From NCBI GenBank assembly GCA_964568455.1, contig CAZMPJ010000006.1:20671-84670 (forward strand): 64,000 bases of DNA. Reading direction: 5' to 3'. The DNA comes from CAZMPJ01 sp964568455 (GTDB lineage Bacteria > Margulisbacteria > WOR-1 > O2-12-FULL-45-9). The notes under the pieces are model-generated. The model was given only the letters and a program-made list of their open reading frames with translations, did not search any database and was not told where the DNA came from. Made by a program: the position numbers and the translations under genes. The first letter of the stretch is position 1; every line of letters starts with the position of its first letter. Shown in pieces: positions 42,133 through 50,393 of the stretch.

Positions 42133-43430
42133 TTCATCTGCCTCAATTTATATTTTGCTAATTTAACTAACTGGACAATGGGAATTTTTGAAGGACAAAC
42201 ATACACGCAGCAGCCGCATTCCATGCAATCCTGGCCGCCCCATTCTTCAAACTCACCATATTTTCCATTTTCCGCATAAGCCGCCAATTTAGTTGGCACC
42301 AGATTCATAGGGCAAAATTCCAAACATCTGCCACATTTAATACATGGATATTGTTTATCAAGCTGAGAATCTTTTTTATTAAGAACCAAAATACAACTGG
42401 TAGCTTTTACTACTGGCACTTCCAAACTAGCTTGCGAAACCCCCATCATGGGCCCACCCATTATAATTTTTGCCGCGTCGGCAGTTAAACCACCACACTG
42501 GTTAATAATATCCTGGAAAGTTGTGCCAATTCGAACTAATAAATTTTTAGGCTCTTTAATTCCAGACCCTGTTACCGTTACAACCCTTTTTATTAAAGGC
42601 TGGCCCTGATTCACTGCTTCATAAATTGCCACCGCAGTACCAACATTGATAACCACTGCACCAACATCAAGTGGCAGACCGCCAGAAGGAACTTCGCGGT
42701 TTAACATTGCCTTGATCAGAATTTTTTCGCTGCCTTGCGGATACTTGGTTTCAATCTCAATCACCTCAATACCATCATAAATTCCTTCTTCTGGATTAGT
42801 ACGCACAACATTTCTAATTGCTTTAATTGCGTCTTTTTTATTATCTTCAATTCCAAAAATTATGCGACTGGCCCCACAAGCTTTAGCAGCTAATTTTGCG
42901 CCAGCAACCAAATCCTTGGTACGCTCAAGCATAATGCGGTGATCAGCTGTAATGTAAGGTTCACATTCACAACCATTAATTAATAAGGTATCTATTTTTT
43001 TATCTTTAGGTGGGGATAACTTAACATGGGTTGGAAAAGCTGCTCCTCCAAGACCAACAATTCCCGCTTCTTTAATAGCTTCAATAACATTTTGGATTTG
43101 GGATTTGGGATTTGGGATTTCAAGAGCTTCGCTCTTGTCAATTACCACTGACATTACTTCCACTCCACAAGGATGTAAAAGTTTGTCTATCTTAGTAACT
43201 TTCCCAGAAATAGAAGCATGGACTGCTGCAGAAATAAATTTTGAGCTTTCACCAATTTTTTGGCCTTCAAAAACTTCGTCCCCTACTTTGACTAAAGGCT
43301 CACAAGTAGCACCAGTATGTTGGTGCAGAGGAATAATAACTTTAGCAGGAACAGCGGCTTCAACAATTTGTTTGTTTTCTGTTGCCTGTTTCTTATATTC
43401 TGGATGAATTCCTTGTTTAAATGTTTTCAT
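42129..43430 (-). CDS. rnfC: Rnf complex subunit RnfC, with heptad-repeat insertion
   Basis: The NADH-binding peripheral subunit, 433 residues. An N-terminal biotinyl-like domain is followed by the NADH/FMN domain (GLGGAAFPTHVKL, NGCECEPYITADHR) and two 4Fe-4S motifs, CIKCGRCLEFCP and CMECGCCVYVCP. Between SEALEI and NVIEAIKEAG lies PNPKSQIQ, encoded by a heptanucleotide repeat and preceded by a perfect CAAGAG/CTCTTG hairpin. First rnf gene of the operon. Confidence 0.95.
   Translation of the reverse strand: MKTFKQGIHPEYKKQATENKQIVEAAVPAKVIIPLHQHTGATCEPLVKVGDEVFEGQKIGESSKFISAAVHASISGKVTKIDKLLHPCGVEVMSVVIDKSEALEIPNPKSQIQNVIEAIKEAGIVGLGGAAFPTHVKLSPPKDKKIDTLLINGCECEPYITADHRIMLERTKDLVAGAKLAAKACGASRIIFGIEDNKKDAIKAIRNVVRTNPEEGIYDGIEVIEIETKYPQGSEKILIKAMLNREVPSGGLPLDVGAVVINVGTAVAIYEAVNQGQPLIKRVVTVTGSGIKEPKNLLVRIGTTFQDIINQCGGLTADAAKIIMGGPMMGVSQASLEVPVVKATSCILVLNKKDSQLDKQYPCIKCGRCLEFCPMNLVPTKLAAYAENGKYGEFEEWGGQDCMECGCCVYVCPSKIPIVQLVKLAKYKLRQMK
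43090..43137. repeat. Heptanucleotide repeat plus hairpin inside rnfC
   Basis: The tract TTTGGAT, TTGGGAT x3 (43091-43119) is followed by the hairpin CAAGAGCTTCGCTCTTG (43121-43137). The carA tract at 32747 is likewise followed by a GAGCGAAGCGAG motif, which suggests one composite repeat family that inserts in coding sequence without breaking the frame. Confidence 0.8.
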
Positions 43431-43451
43431 AGTAAAAGCAAACGGGTTATT

Positions 43452-43853
43452 TTAACACTTTTTCACCACTTTTGCACGTAGGAGTTCCTTTTGTTCGATA
43501 TTAACATTATACCAACGCACAAAAACAAAGCTTAAGGCCAAACTTATAATTCCAGCTACAATAGATAACGTTTCTGAATTAGTTAACTTATAAAACAATA
43601 AATATCCGGCTGCTAAAAACAGGATAGGAAAAATAAAAAGCATAAGCGAACCTTTAACTATTTCTTGGGAAGAAATTTCAATCTCAACCATATCTCCTAC
43701 TTTTGCGCCAATATCATCCTTTGCCTCAATCGCCACCAAGCCCTCATCAACCGCATGGCATAAGCGGCATTTCTCACAGGCTGCGCTGCGTTTAAAAGCT
43801 ACCTCAACAATATTTCCGTGAAGGACTTTAGTGATGATTCCCTGTTCTCTCAT
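43452..43853 (-). CDS. RseC/MucC-like protein (SoxR-reducing system type)
   Basis: A 133-residue protein with N-terminal Cys cluster CEKCRLCHAVDEG, a basic beta domain (GDMVEIEISSQEIVKGS) and two adjacent membrane helices (LMLFIFPILFLAAGYLLFY; LSIVAGIISLALSFVFV). RseC works beside the Rsx/Rnf complex in SoxR reduction in enterobacteria. Here it lies directly upstream of rnfC, so a redox link to Rnf is likely. It overlaps the preceding small membrane gene by 26 bases. Confidence 0.88.
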   Translation of the reverse strand: MREQGIITKVLHGNIVEVAFKRSAACEKCRLCHAVDEGLVAIEAKDDIGAKVGDMVEIEISSQEIVKGSLMLFIFPILFLAAGYLLFYKLTNSETLSIVAGIISLALSFVFVRWYNVNIEQKELLRAKVVKKC

Positions 43854-44142
43854 AATTCTTTACATCTTTAGCGTGGATTGAAGCATTAACAAAAGAAACA
43901 ACTGTTGCGCCGACTAAAATCGCTTCCCAATGGGGGTGGCCAGCCACTGCAATCCAGCCATCAAGGTTATAAAGCCAAAAAATTGCAAAAGGCGCAGTTT
44001 GCCAAAAGGTAAGATCAAGCTCCTGCGCATAATTATATTGTTCTACAGCAACCACTTCACTACTAGCAGTAGTTTCCAGCGTTTGGGCGACAATAGGATT
44101 TAAAACAAACAAAGAAACTAAAACTAAAACTACTATTTTCAC
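43828..44142 (-). CDS. Small exported membrane protein of unknown function
   Basis: The 104-residue protein starts at a GTG directly after the upstream stop (TAAGTG). It has a signal peptide (KIVVLVLVSLFVLNPIVAQ) and a hydrophobic stretch near residue 70 (WEAILVGATVVSFVNASIHA). No family recognised. Tight coupling to the RseC-like gene and the lipoprotein gene suggests a shared envelope role. Confidence 0.6.
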   Translation of the reverse strand: MKIVVLVLVSLFVLNPIVAQTLETTASSEVVAVEQYNYAQELDLTFWQTAPFAIFWLYNLDGWIAVAGHPHWEAILVGATVVSFVNASIHAKDVKNYERTGNHH

Positions 44143-45390
44143 TTAATGGTTTCTCCCATAAGTTAACGGAGTTACAAATGCCCCACTGGCTTCTGCTGAA
44201 GTAGTAAAAAACTCAAATTTAACCTGATCATCCCACTTACTATCTGTATTCTCTACAAATTGCACTTTCATATAATAACTGGTAGACATATTTTTGTCTA
44301 TACGAAAGATCCCATTATTAGCTTCTCCTGAAACTAAAAACATATACCAATTAGTAAAACTACTTAAAAATGAATACTTTGATGGTGCGCTGCCACCTTT
44401 CAATCCAAATATTCCTTGAAGATCACTAGGTATAGTCACTTCAACACTAGAAATTCTTGGATCATATTTAAAAGTTTCCGCATTAGTCTTAGTAGGATGT
44501 TTTAAAAATGCTACTATTTCTAAATAGTTTGAATAATCCGCTCCACTGGATTCTGACAAATCTCCTGACTCATACCACCAAACACCCCAAAGCGTATTAT
44601 CAATATTAATATCAAGCGCATTATTTAAAGCTGACTCTGGTGAGCGGCCCTTAGCCTCCATCGTAGCGTACAAAATAGCATAGCGGTTAGTTATATCTGT
44701 TTGAAGAGCTTCGGTAAAATAAGGCAGCGGATAGCTCCATACATTCATATTATTACTTGGATCTTGAGCTAGTTCTTGATTAACCCGATAATCAGAAACC
44801 TGAAAATCCAAAGAACCAGTAGCAACCGTGCTTTGATAATTTAATGGCAGAATATAACCAACTAAAGTCCCAGCAGAAATCTCAATATAAGGATTTTCAC
44901 TAGCATCAACTTGATCCTTAATTGATTTTAATACATCTAAATGATCATAATTCAACCAGACATTATTACTAACTTGAAAATCAACCGCTGTATCCACATA
45001 AACATCATGGCTCTCATAAGTAGCAAGTTCCATTTGGCCACTATCACCCACTACTATGCCATCTTTATATAAGAAAATTTTACTTACCGCATAAACTGCT
45101 AAAGCTTGGCTATCATAACGATTGCGAATATACCATTTACCATAACCTTCGGGGTGATTGCCGCTTTGATGGCGAGAGAAAGGACTAATCAATAATGTAC
45201 CATCGGTTAAACCAGATAAATAGCTGGCAAATTCAGTTGGATCATTATCCATAAACAAGACTGATAAATCTACAGGAAAATAAGTAAATGTTTCATCCAC
45301 ACTGCTGCCATAAAGATAAGGCAGGCTAATGTTGCCACAAGATAAAGTGAACAAAGCCAGTATTATTAATCCAAACAAGGCTTTTTTCAT
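44143..45390 (-). CDS. Putative lipoprotein of unknown function
   Basis: The 415-residue protein begins KKALFGLIILALFTLSCGN, a lipoprotein signal with Cys at about residue 18. The body is beta-rich with many aromatic residues and no recognised domain (KWYIRNRYDSQALAVYAVSK; DYRVNQELAQDPSNN). A 4-base overlap joins it to the outer-membrane-like gene upstream, which hints at an outer-membrane protein pair. Function unknown. Confidence 0.65.
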   Translation of the reverse strand: MKKALFGLIILALFTLSCGNISLPYLYGSSVDETFTYFPVDLSVLFMDNDPTEFASYLSGLTDGTLLISPFSRHQSGNHPEGYGKWYIRNRYDSQALAVYAVSKIFLYKDGIVVGDSGQMELATYESHDVYVDTAVDFQVSNNVWLNYDHLDVLKSIKDQVDASENPYIEISAGTLVGYILPLNYQSTVATGSLDFQVSDYRVNQELAQDPSNNMNVWSYPLPYFTEALQTDITNRYAILYATMEAKGRSPESALNNALDINIDNTLWGVWWYESGDLSESSGADYSNYLEIVAFLKHPTKTNAETFKYDPRISSVEVTIPSDLQGIFGLKGGSAPSKYSFLSSFTNWYMFLVSGEANNGIFRIDKNMSTSYYMKVQFVENTDSKWDDQVKFEFFTTSAEASGAFVTPLTYGRNH

Positions 45391-45914
45391 AAATTATATT
45401 TTGCCCCAATAGTCCAATAGGTTTCCATAAGACTACTGCGCCGTTGGCCTGGTATATACCACATTATGCCACGCATACCTAAGAGCAATCTCTCATATTG
45501 AACTGTCAAACCATAGTCATAAGTAAAACCATTACTATAATAACTAAACATGCCTGGAACATTTAATTTTATACCCCACAAATCCCAACCCAGTACAGTG
45601 CCAAATCCTAAGGTGATAGGCCAATCATTGCCGCCCTTTTGTCCGTTAAACCCTAGCAACATAGTAAACCAATCAGTAACTTTTCTTTTTTTATTCACTC
45701 CAAATAAATAAACTCCGCTCACACGATCAGAACTTAAATAAGCACCCACATCATCTTTTTGATAAGACAAACCCCAGGCATATGATTTTAAACCTAAAGT
45801 GGGAAACATATATATGGAAAGGGATCGATGGCCTTGGGCCATATTCATATCATAAAAAGAGTAACTGGGAATAGTAATAAAAAACAACAAAAAAATAGAC
45901 AAAAATATTTTCAC
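45387..45914 (-). CDS. Putative outer-membrane beta-barrel protein
   Basis: A 175-residue protein starting at GTG with signal KIFLSIFLLFFITIPSYSF. The mature part shows alternating strands with aromatic ends (SLSIYMFPTLGLKSYAWGLSY; GVYLFGVNKK; ERLLLGMRGIMWYI), ending WTIGAKYNL with a C-terminal hydrophobic residue, as in small barrels. First gene of the run leading to rseC-rnf. No family recognised. Confidence 0.6.
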   Translation of the reverse strand: MKIFLSIFLLFFITIPSYSFYDMNMAQGHRSLSIYMFPTLGLKSYAWGLSYQKDDVGAYLSSDRVSGVYLFGVNKKRKVTDWFTMLLGFNGQKGGNDWPITLGFGTVLGWDLWGIKLNVPGMFSYYSNGFTYDYGLTVQYERLLLGMRGIMWYIPGQRRSSLMETYWTIGAKYNL

Positions 45915-45969
45915 TATGCTTCAATTTTAACACAGGAAATAAGAAATGTGGTATAATTCTTAAAGATTA

Positions 45970-46311
45970 ATGCTAATAACCGTCTTAAAATCAAAAATTC
46001 ATCTGGCAACCATCACTTCAACTCATCTTGAGTATGAAGGCAGTATTGCCATTGGCAAAGAATTAATAGAAGCAGCTGGATTTATTAAAGGTGAAAAAGT
46101 GCAGGTTTTAGTTCATGCTAACGGTAATCGTTTTGAAACTTATGTGATTGAAGGCAAAAAAGGCGAAATTTCTTTAAAAGGCCCGGCAGCTAGACTGGCA
46201 GAAAAAGGCAACAAAGTTATTATCCTCTCTTATGCACATGCAGAACCAGAAGAAGCTAAGAAGTTAAAAGCCAAAGTGGTGTATGTGAACGAAAAGAACG
46301 AGATTAAATAG
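45970..46311 (+). CDS. panD: Aspartate 1-decarboxylase
   Basis: Pyruvoyl enzyme that makes beta-alanine for pantothenate and CoA. The 113-residue proenzyme has LKSKIHLATIT with the active-site Lys and His and the self-cleavage site YEGSIAI (Gly-Ser at about residues 24-25, Ser becoming the pyruvoyl group), then NGNRFETYVIEG and GPAARL. TATAAT at 45952-45957 lies 12 bases before the ATG. The last 8 bases overlap the opposing NadD-like gene. Confidence 0.95.
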   Translation: MLITVLKSKIHLATITSTHLEYEGSIAIGKELIEAAGFIKGEKVQVLVHANGNRFETYVIEGKKGEISLKGPAARLAEKGNKVIILSYAHAEPEEAKKLKAKVVYVNEKNEIK

Positions 46312-47437
46312 CTATAGGTTCCCCGCTTTGTATAATCCCTTGAGCAAACAAAAGAGCTCTTTGCTCATTTATATGCCTTATTAAAGAAGCTTTTTCTCCT
46401 TCCGGAACACGTCCTCGGCGCAAGCGATTATATTGATGTTCCAAATGAAAAACATCTGCAAGCCTGAAATTTCCACCTCTACCCCCCAAATGTCGAGGCT
46501 CAAATAAAGCTCTAACTGTATCAAAATGCAAATAGTTACTAAGCGTTTTCACTGAATTATCAACAATTCCTTTTCTTATACTTGAAGAAGAAGTATCAAA
46601 ACTAGGATAAGTATCGCTCCTAACAAAAAATCCTTCTCCAAACAAACGCCGATACCAGGAGTTTTGGGGCTCTTCTGTTGGCACAGCTACATCTTTTCCG
46701 TCTCGATCAAAATATAAAACATTAATCTCCTCTGGATGCAAAACACCCCTAATTAATTGGTAATTATTACGCTGGCTAACAGCATATTCCCTTACTTTGT
46801 CTGCTCCTACAACAAAATATTTCCATTCAACATGCGGATTAGCTGTGAGTAAAAATCGCAAATCAATAAACCTTCGCCTGGTAATTCTCGGCTGCTCATC
46901 TATCTTAAGCTCGGTTAAAACCCTTGACATATCTTGACGTATATCAGTAATAAAAATATCATCAAAAAAGCTGGTAGCATCCATTAGCAGTTCTTTTCTA
47001 ACCTGATAAGACAAAGCAAAAGGTTTTGTTGGAACATTGCCCCCTGGAGCAACCACTATTGCATCTAAATCACCAAAAAACCTGCTCCCAAGCATCATGG
47101 TTAAATGACCTAAGTGAACAGGGCTAAAACTCCCGAAAAAAAGGCCTAGTTTTACAGATCTCTCAAACACTGGTGGACAAAGCATCCCTTTTCTATTATA
47201 CCAACCAAGCTCTTCCCATCTTACTTGCACCGCCTCAAAAATCGCGTCCATTACTCTTTGGTGATCTAATTTAGTCCCAAGTTGATCGCGTAAAACCCGG
47301 GCAGCTTGGCTTGCTGGAGGCAGAGATAAAACGAGATTATCAGGCCGAACTTCTATCCTTTGCGGCTTAAATCTCCGCTCAATCCATTGAGCTTGGTATT
47401 TTGAAAATAATTGTGGACCTGATATTTTAACTGGCAT
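46304..47437 (-). CDS. NadD-like nucleotidyltransferase with N- and C-terminal extensions
   Basis: The core of this 377-residue protein is a nucleotidylyltransferase of the NadD/CoaD superfamily: GLFFGSFSPVHLGHLTM (adenylate-binding HxGH) near residue 97, VVAPGGNVPTKP, YFVVGADKVREY and TSSSSIRKGI. NadD is normally near 200 residues; here about 95 N-terminal and 60 C-terminal residues of unknown type are added. It starts one base after a RelA/SpoT-like gene, so the two are probably co-translated. NAD synthesis or a nucleotide-modifying role are both possible. Confidence 0.78.
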   Translation of the reverse strand: MPVKISGPQLFSKYQAQWIERRFKPQRIEVRPDNLVLSLPPASQAARVLRDQLGTKLDHQRVMDAIFEAVQVRWEELGWYNRKGMLCPPVFERSVKLGLFFGSFSPVHLGHLTMMLGSRFFGDLDAIVVAPGGNVPTKPFALSYQVRKELLMDATSFFDDIFITDIRQDMSRVLTELKIDEQPRITRRRFIDLRFLLTANPHVEWKYFVVGADKVREYAVSQRNNYQLIRGVLHPEEINVLYFDRDGKDVAVPTEEPQNSWYRRLFGEGFFVRSDTYPSFDTSSSSIRKGIVDNSVKTLSNYLHFDTVRALFEPRHLGGRGGNFRLADVFHLEHQYNRLRRGRVPEGEKASLIRHINEQRALLFAQGIIQSGEPIAI

Positions 47438-47438
47438 A

Positions 47439-49175
47439 TTAGCTCGCCCCTGAAATTCGAGCGGGATCCTGTGACCAATAGTTTTTTATTTTGCTAAAAT
47501 TCTTATAATAGTCAACAGACATTTCTTCTTGGGGCTCACGTTTTGGAAATTCTTGAACTATTCCCATGCTAAGCTCAGCAGCTTCAGCCTCCAATTGCTC
47601 TTGTATTTTAAATTCCCAGTGCGCAGCTAAGCCATGTTTATTGTGTTTGTTCATTTCATCTGTCATTACTTGCAACTCAAGCGGAACAATTGGATGACAA
47701 AAAGAAGTAATCCCTACAGCTTTTACCCCTTGCCAACCTTCTCCCCCATCCAAACATTCTTTAATATCATCTTTGCTTGCCTTAAACAATTCATCTTTTG
47801 TCAATAAAAATACAATCTTTTGCACTTCTTCTTCTGGCTTAACTTCATCACTCACAGAACTAGTATGACAAATTATTTTAACCCCTAAAATATCCTTTAT
47901 ATTCTCGTAAGTGTGCCCCTCTTTAATTCTCTTTTCTATTTTTTCCCAGATGCTAAATGGAGATTTTACCCTAAACTTAATGGTAATATTATTTACATTA
48001 ACTCCCCTGGCCTCTAACAACTCCATAATTTGCTCGGTGTACATTTGCAAAAACATTTTCGCGGTATTATAGTTCATACCAATTCTCTCTCTTACTTTTT
48101 CAACTACTTCTTCATATTTGCCAGGCAAATCCGGACGAAGACGTAAATACTGGTCTCTAAAGTCGTCTGCTAAATATACCAATCTCAATCTTTCCGCTAA
48201 TGGGGCACAAATAAAACGGATTGCATCAAAAACACCGTCTGATTCTTTGTCTACCTCTCGAGCATAAAACAATTGGTCCATAAAAAACAAAAGCAGGGTC
48301 TCTGCGGTTTCCGCCCCTCGTACCAACTCACACATCTTACGATAAATATATTTACTATCAATCGGCAGCTTTGATTTATCAAATTTAAAAGTATTTTTTA
48401 AATGCTGAAATCTTGCAATAATCGCACAAATAGAATCACTATAAACATAAAGTTCGCTAAACAAATCGTCGTCTTTAATGGCTTGGAATAAACCCCGTAA
48501 TTTAAGTGGATCCATATGCATAAAAAATGAGGCTATAACAGCTTGAGGGTTTCCGCCCACATCAGCTAACTTTTGCATGCGGTAAATAATTTCTTTAGGC
48601 GAAAGTCCGCTATGCTCTTGGGCAAAAGTAAAAGCTTGGTCAATAACCCTGCCTTTCCAAGCCTGGTTAAGTGTATCTTCTTCCCATATTCCCTTAAAAA
48701 TTTGTGGTTTTTTACTCTCCAATATTGCTTGGAAATCAACCATCTCACCATCTTGCCCTTCTTCTCTCATAAATGACATATCAACTTCAGCAACCTTCCC
48801 TTCAACAATCGGCAAAACAACTCTTTTGAAATAATTCCTGCCAGAATAACCAAAAAATTTATTTGCTGCCCGCAGTAATCTTTTAGTAGTAATGGTTTTA
48901 CCTAAATGATAATGTTGGATTTCAGACAAATTTACTCCTACGGCAGTTTCTTGAACAATTTTTGGCTTAAAAATTCTATTTAAAAGAGTTTTTGGTGTAA
49001 TCAACGGGGAAGTAGCTACCAGCGACATCCAAAGATGAAGGTCTCCTTCTCTGCAAATATTCTGCGCCATAAGTCGAATACCTTCTGCCGCGTAGCGCCG
49101 ATCAACAAAACCAAGCTTAGCACACACTCTGGTGGCAATCGGAGATATTGTTCTTTGCACAAAGCTGGCTTTCAT
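47439..49175 (-). CDS. Degenerate RelA/SpoT-like protein
   Basis: The 578 residues align with the catalytic half of RSH proteins. The pseudo-hydrolase part has IASFFMHMDP in place of the HD motif and ICAPLAERLRLVYLADDFRD for the linker. The synthetase-like part has FRVKSPFSIWEKIEKR, NIKDILGVKIIC with its Asp, and LELQVMTDEMNKHNKHGLAAHWEFK. The usual GYQSxH segment reads VGITSFCH, so substrate stacking may be lost. TGS and ACT domains are absent. The first ~100 residues are unknown. (p)ppGpp synthesis is uncertain. It pairs with the NadD-like gene. Confidence 0.72.
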   Translation of the reverse strand: MKASFVQRTISPIATRVCAKLGFVDRRYAAEGIRLMAQNICREGDLHLWMSLVATSPLITPKTLLNRIFKPKIVQETAVGVNLSEIQHYHLGKTITTKRLLRAANKFFGYSGRNYFKRVVLPIVEGKVAEVDMSFMREEGQDGEMVDFQAILESKKPQIFKGIWEEDTLNQAWKGRVIDQAFTFAQEHSGLSPKEIIYRMQKLADVGGNPQAVIASFFMHMDPLKLRGLFQAIKDDDLFSELYVYSDSICAIIARFQHLKNTFKFDKSKLPIDSKYIYRKMCELVRGAETAETLLLFFMDQLFYAREVDKESDGVFDAIRFICAPLAERLRLVYLADDFRDQYLRLRPDLPGKYEEVVEKVRERIGMNYNTAKMFLQMYTEQIMELLEARGVNVNNITIKFRVKSPFSIWEKIEKRIKEGHTYENIKDILGVKIICHTSSVSDEVKPEEEVQKIVFLLTKDELFKASKDDIKECLDGGEGWQGVKAVGITSFCHPIVPLELQVMTDEMNKHNKHGLAAHWEFKIQEQLEAEAAELSMGIVQEFPKREPQEEMSVDYYKNFSKIKNYWSQDPARISGAS

Positions 49176-49222
49176 ACCTATTTATCGCAATAAAATCTAG
49201 GAAATTTCACCTAAATACCCCA

Positions 49223-49251
49223 TTGATATACAAGAAACATAGTGCTAAAAT
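49223..49251 (+). promoter_or_regulatory. Promoter of hisG
   Basis: TTGATA (49223-49228) and TAAAAT (49246-49251) are separated by 17 bases, followed by a short leader and the strong ribosome site TAGGAGGT (49265-49272). No histidine leader peptide or T-box fits in the space. Confidence 0.7.
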
Positions 49252-49279
49252 AACTCAAAACTGGTAGGAGGTTATTTTC

Positions 49280-50152
49280 ATGTCTAAAAAGCTAAAAATT
49301 GGTCTTCCCAAAGGAAGCTTGCAAGAATCAACTTTTGAACTATTTAAAAAGGCCGGCTGGATTATCAAAGCCAACAGCAGATCTTACTATCCATCAGTGG
49401 ATGATCCTGAACTTGAAATTATGCTTATCCGTGCGCAAGAAATGGCTCGCTACGTTGAAGCCGAAGTTTTAGATTGTGGCTTAACTGGCAGCGATTGGGT
49501 CGCTGAATCTGGCTGTAAAGTTAGAAAAGTAGCTGACCTGGTTTATGCTAAGCAAGGCTTAAAAAAAGTGCGTTGGGTTTTAGCTGCTCCAGAAGGCGCC
49601 AAGATTAAAACAGTTAAAGATTTAAAAGGCAAAAGAATTGCTACAGAACTCGTTAACACCACCAAAAAATACTTAAAAAATAATAAAGTTAAAGCTCAGG
49701 TAGATTTTTCTTGGGGAGCAACCGAAGCTAAGCCTCCAGAACTAGCCGACGCTATTGTTGAATTAACTGAGACCGGCTCTTCCCTTCGCGCTAATAAACT
49801 AAAAATAATTGACACTGTTCTTGAATCCAACACTGTAGTAATTGCTAATGCTACAAGCTTAGACGATGAGTGGAAAAAAGAAAAACTTAATAATCTTGTT
49901 ATGCTGCTACAAGGAGCACTTCAAGCAGAAACTAAGGTAGGATTGAAAATGAATGTAATGAAAGGTAGATTAAGAGGCCTGCTGAAAATCCTGCCTGCCC
50001 TGCAAACTCCAACCGTTGCCGAGCTTTCTAACCCAGCCTGGGTGGATGTGGATACGGTGGTTGATGAAAGTGTGGTAAGAGAATTAATTCCAAAACTCAA
50101 GAAAGCTGGAGCAAAAGGAATAGTTGAGTATCCGTTAAATAAGGTTATTTAA
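49280..50152 (+). CDS. hisG: ATP phosphoribosyltransferase, long form
   Basis: First enzyme of histidine synthesis. The 290 residues include the catalytic domains ([62 protein letters not shown]) and the C-terminal PII-like feedback domain ([24 protein letters not shown]), so it belongs to the HisZ-independent long form. No other his genes are nearby. The 3' end overlaps the acyl carrier protein gene by 8 bases. Confidence 0.96.
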   Translation: MSKKLKIGLPKGSLQESTFELFKKAGWIIKANSRSYYPSVDDPELEIMLIRAQEMARYVEAEVLDCGLTGSDWVAESGCKVRKVADLVYAKQGLKKVRWVLAAPEGAKIKTVKDLKGKRIATELVNTTKKYLKNNKVKAQVDFSWGATEAKPPELADAIVELTETGSSLRANKLKIIDTVLESNTVVIANATSLDDEWKKEKLNNLVMLLQGALQAETKVGLKMNVMKGRLRGLLKILPALQTPTVAELSNPAWVDVDTVVDESVVRELIPKLKKAGAKGIVEYPLNKVI

Positions 50153-50393
50153 TTAAACTTTGGACTAAGTTAACCAGGTCTGAAACCGTTTGCACTTCTT
50201 TTAATTTATTCTCCGGTATATCTAAATGATATTTTTTGTCCAAGGTTGCAAAGATTTCTACGCCTGACAAAGAATCGACCCCTAAATCAGCAAATAAGTT
50301 TGAATTTAAAAATACTTTTTCGCTTGGCACTTTTATAATTTTTGATATTAATAATATGATTTCATTTGACATTTGACATTTGACATTTGACAT
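50145..50393 (-). CDS. Acyl carrier protein
   Basis: An 82-residue carrier protein. The phosphopantetheine site is Ser in [12 protein letters not shown]. The N-terminal MSNVKCQ is encoded by a heptanucleotide repeat; an in-frame ATG seven codons later (MSNEIILLI) starts the conserved part. The first ATG shares a base with the stop of the acyl-CoA synthetase (TAATG), so coupling favours it. It likely accepts acyl groups activated by the upstream synthetase. Confidence 0.88.
   Translation of the reverse strand: MSNVKCQMSNEIILLISKIIKVPSEKVFLNSNLFADLGVDSLSGVEIFATLDKKYHLDIPENKLKEVQTVSDLVNLVQSLIK
50364..50393. repeat. Heptanucleotide repeat (ATTTGAC)x4 at the ACP start codon
   Basis: Four exact copies (50364-50391) plus ATT. 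On the coding strand ATGTCAA repeats place an ATG every 7 bases, in all three frames in turn; only the first and fourth are in the ACP frame. Confidence 0.9.

Noticed and set aside
50364..50393. CRISPR-like or attachment-site repeat
   Set aside because: Units are 7 bases, contiguous and without spacers; this is a short tandem repeat at a start codon. No cas genes are present.
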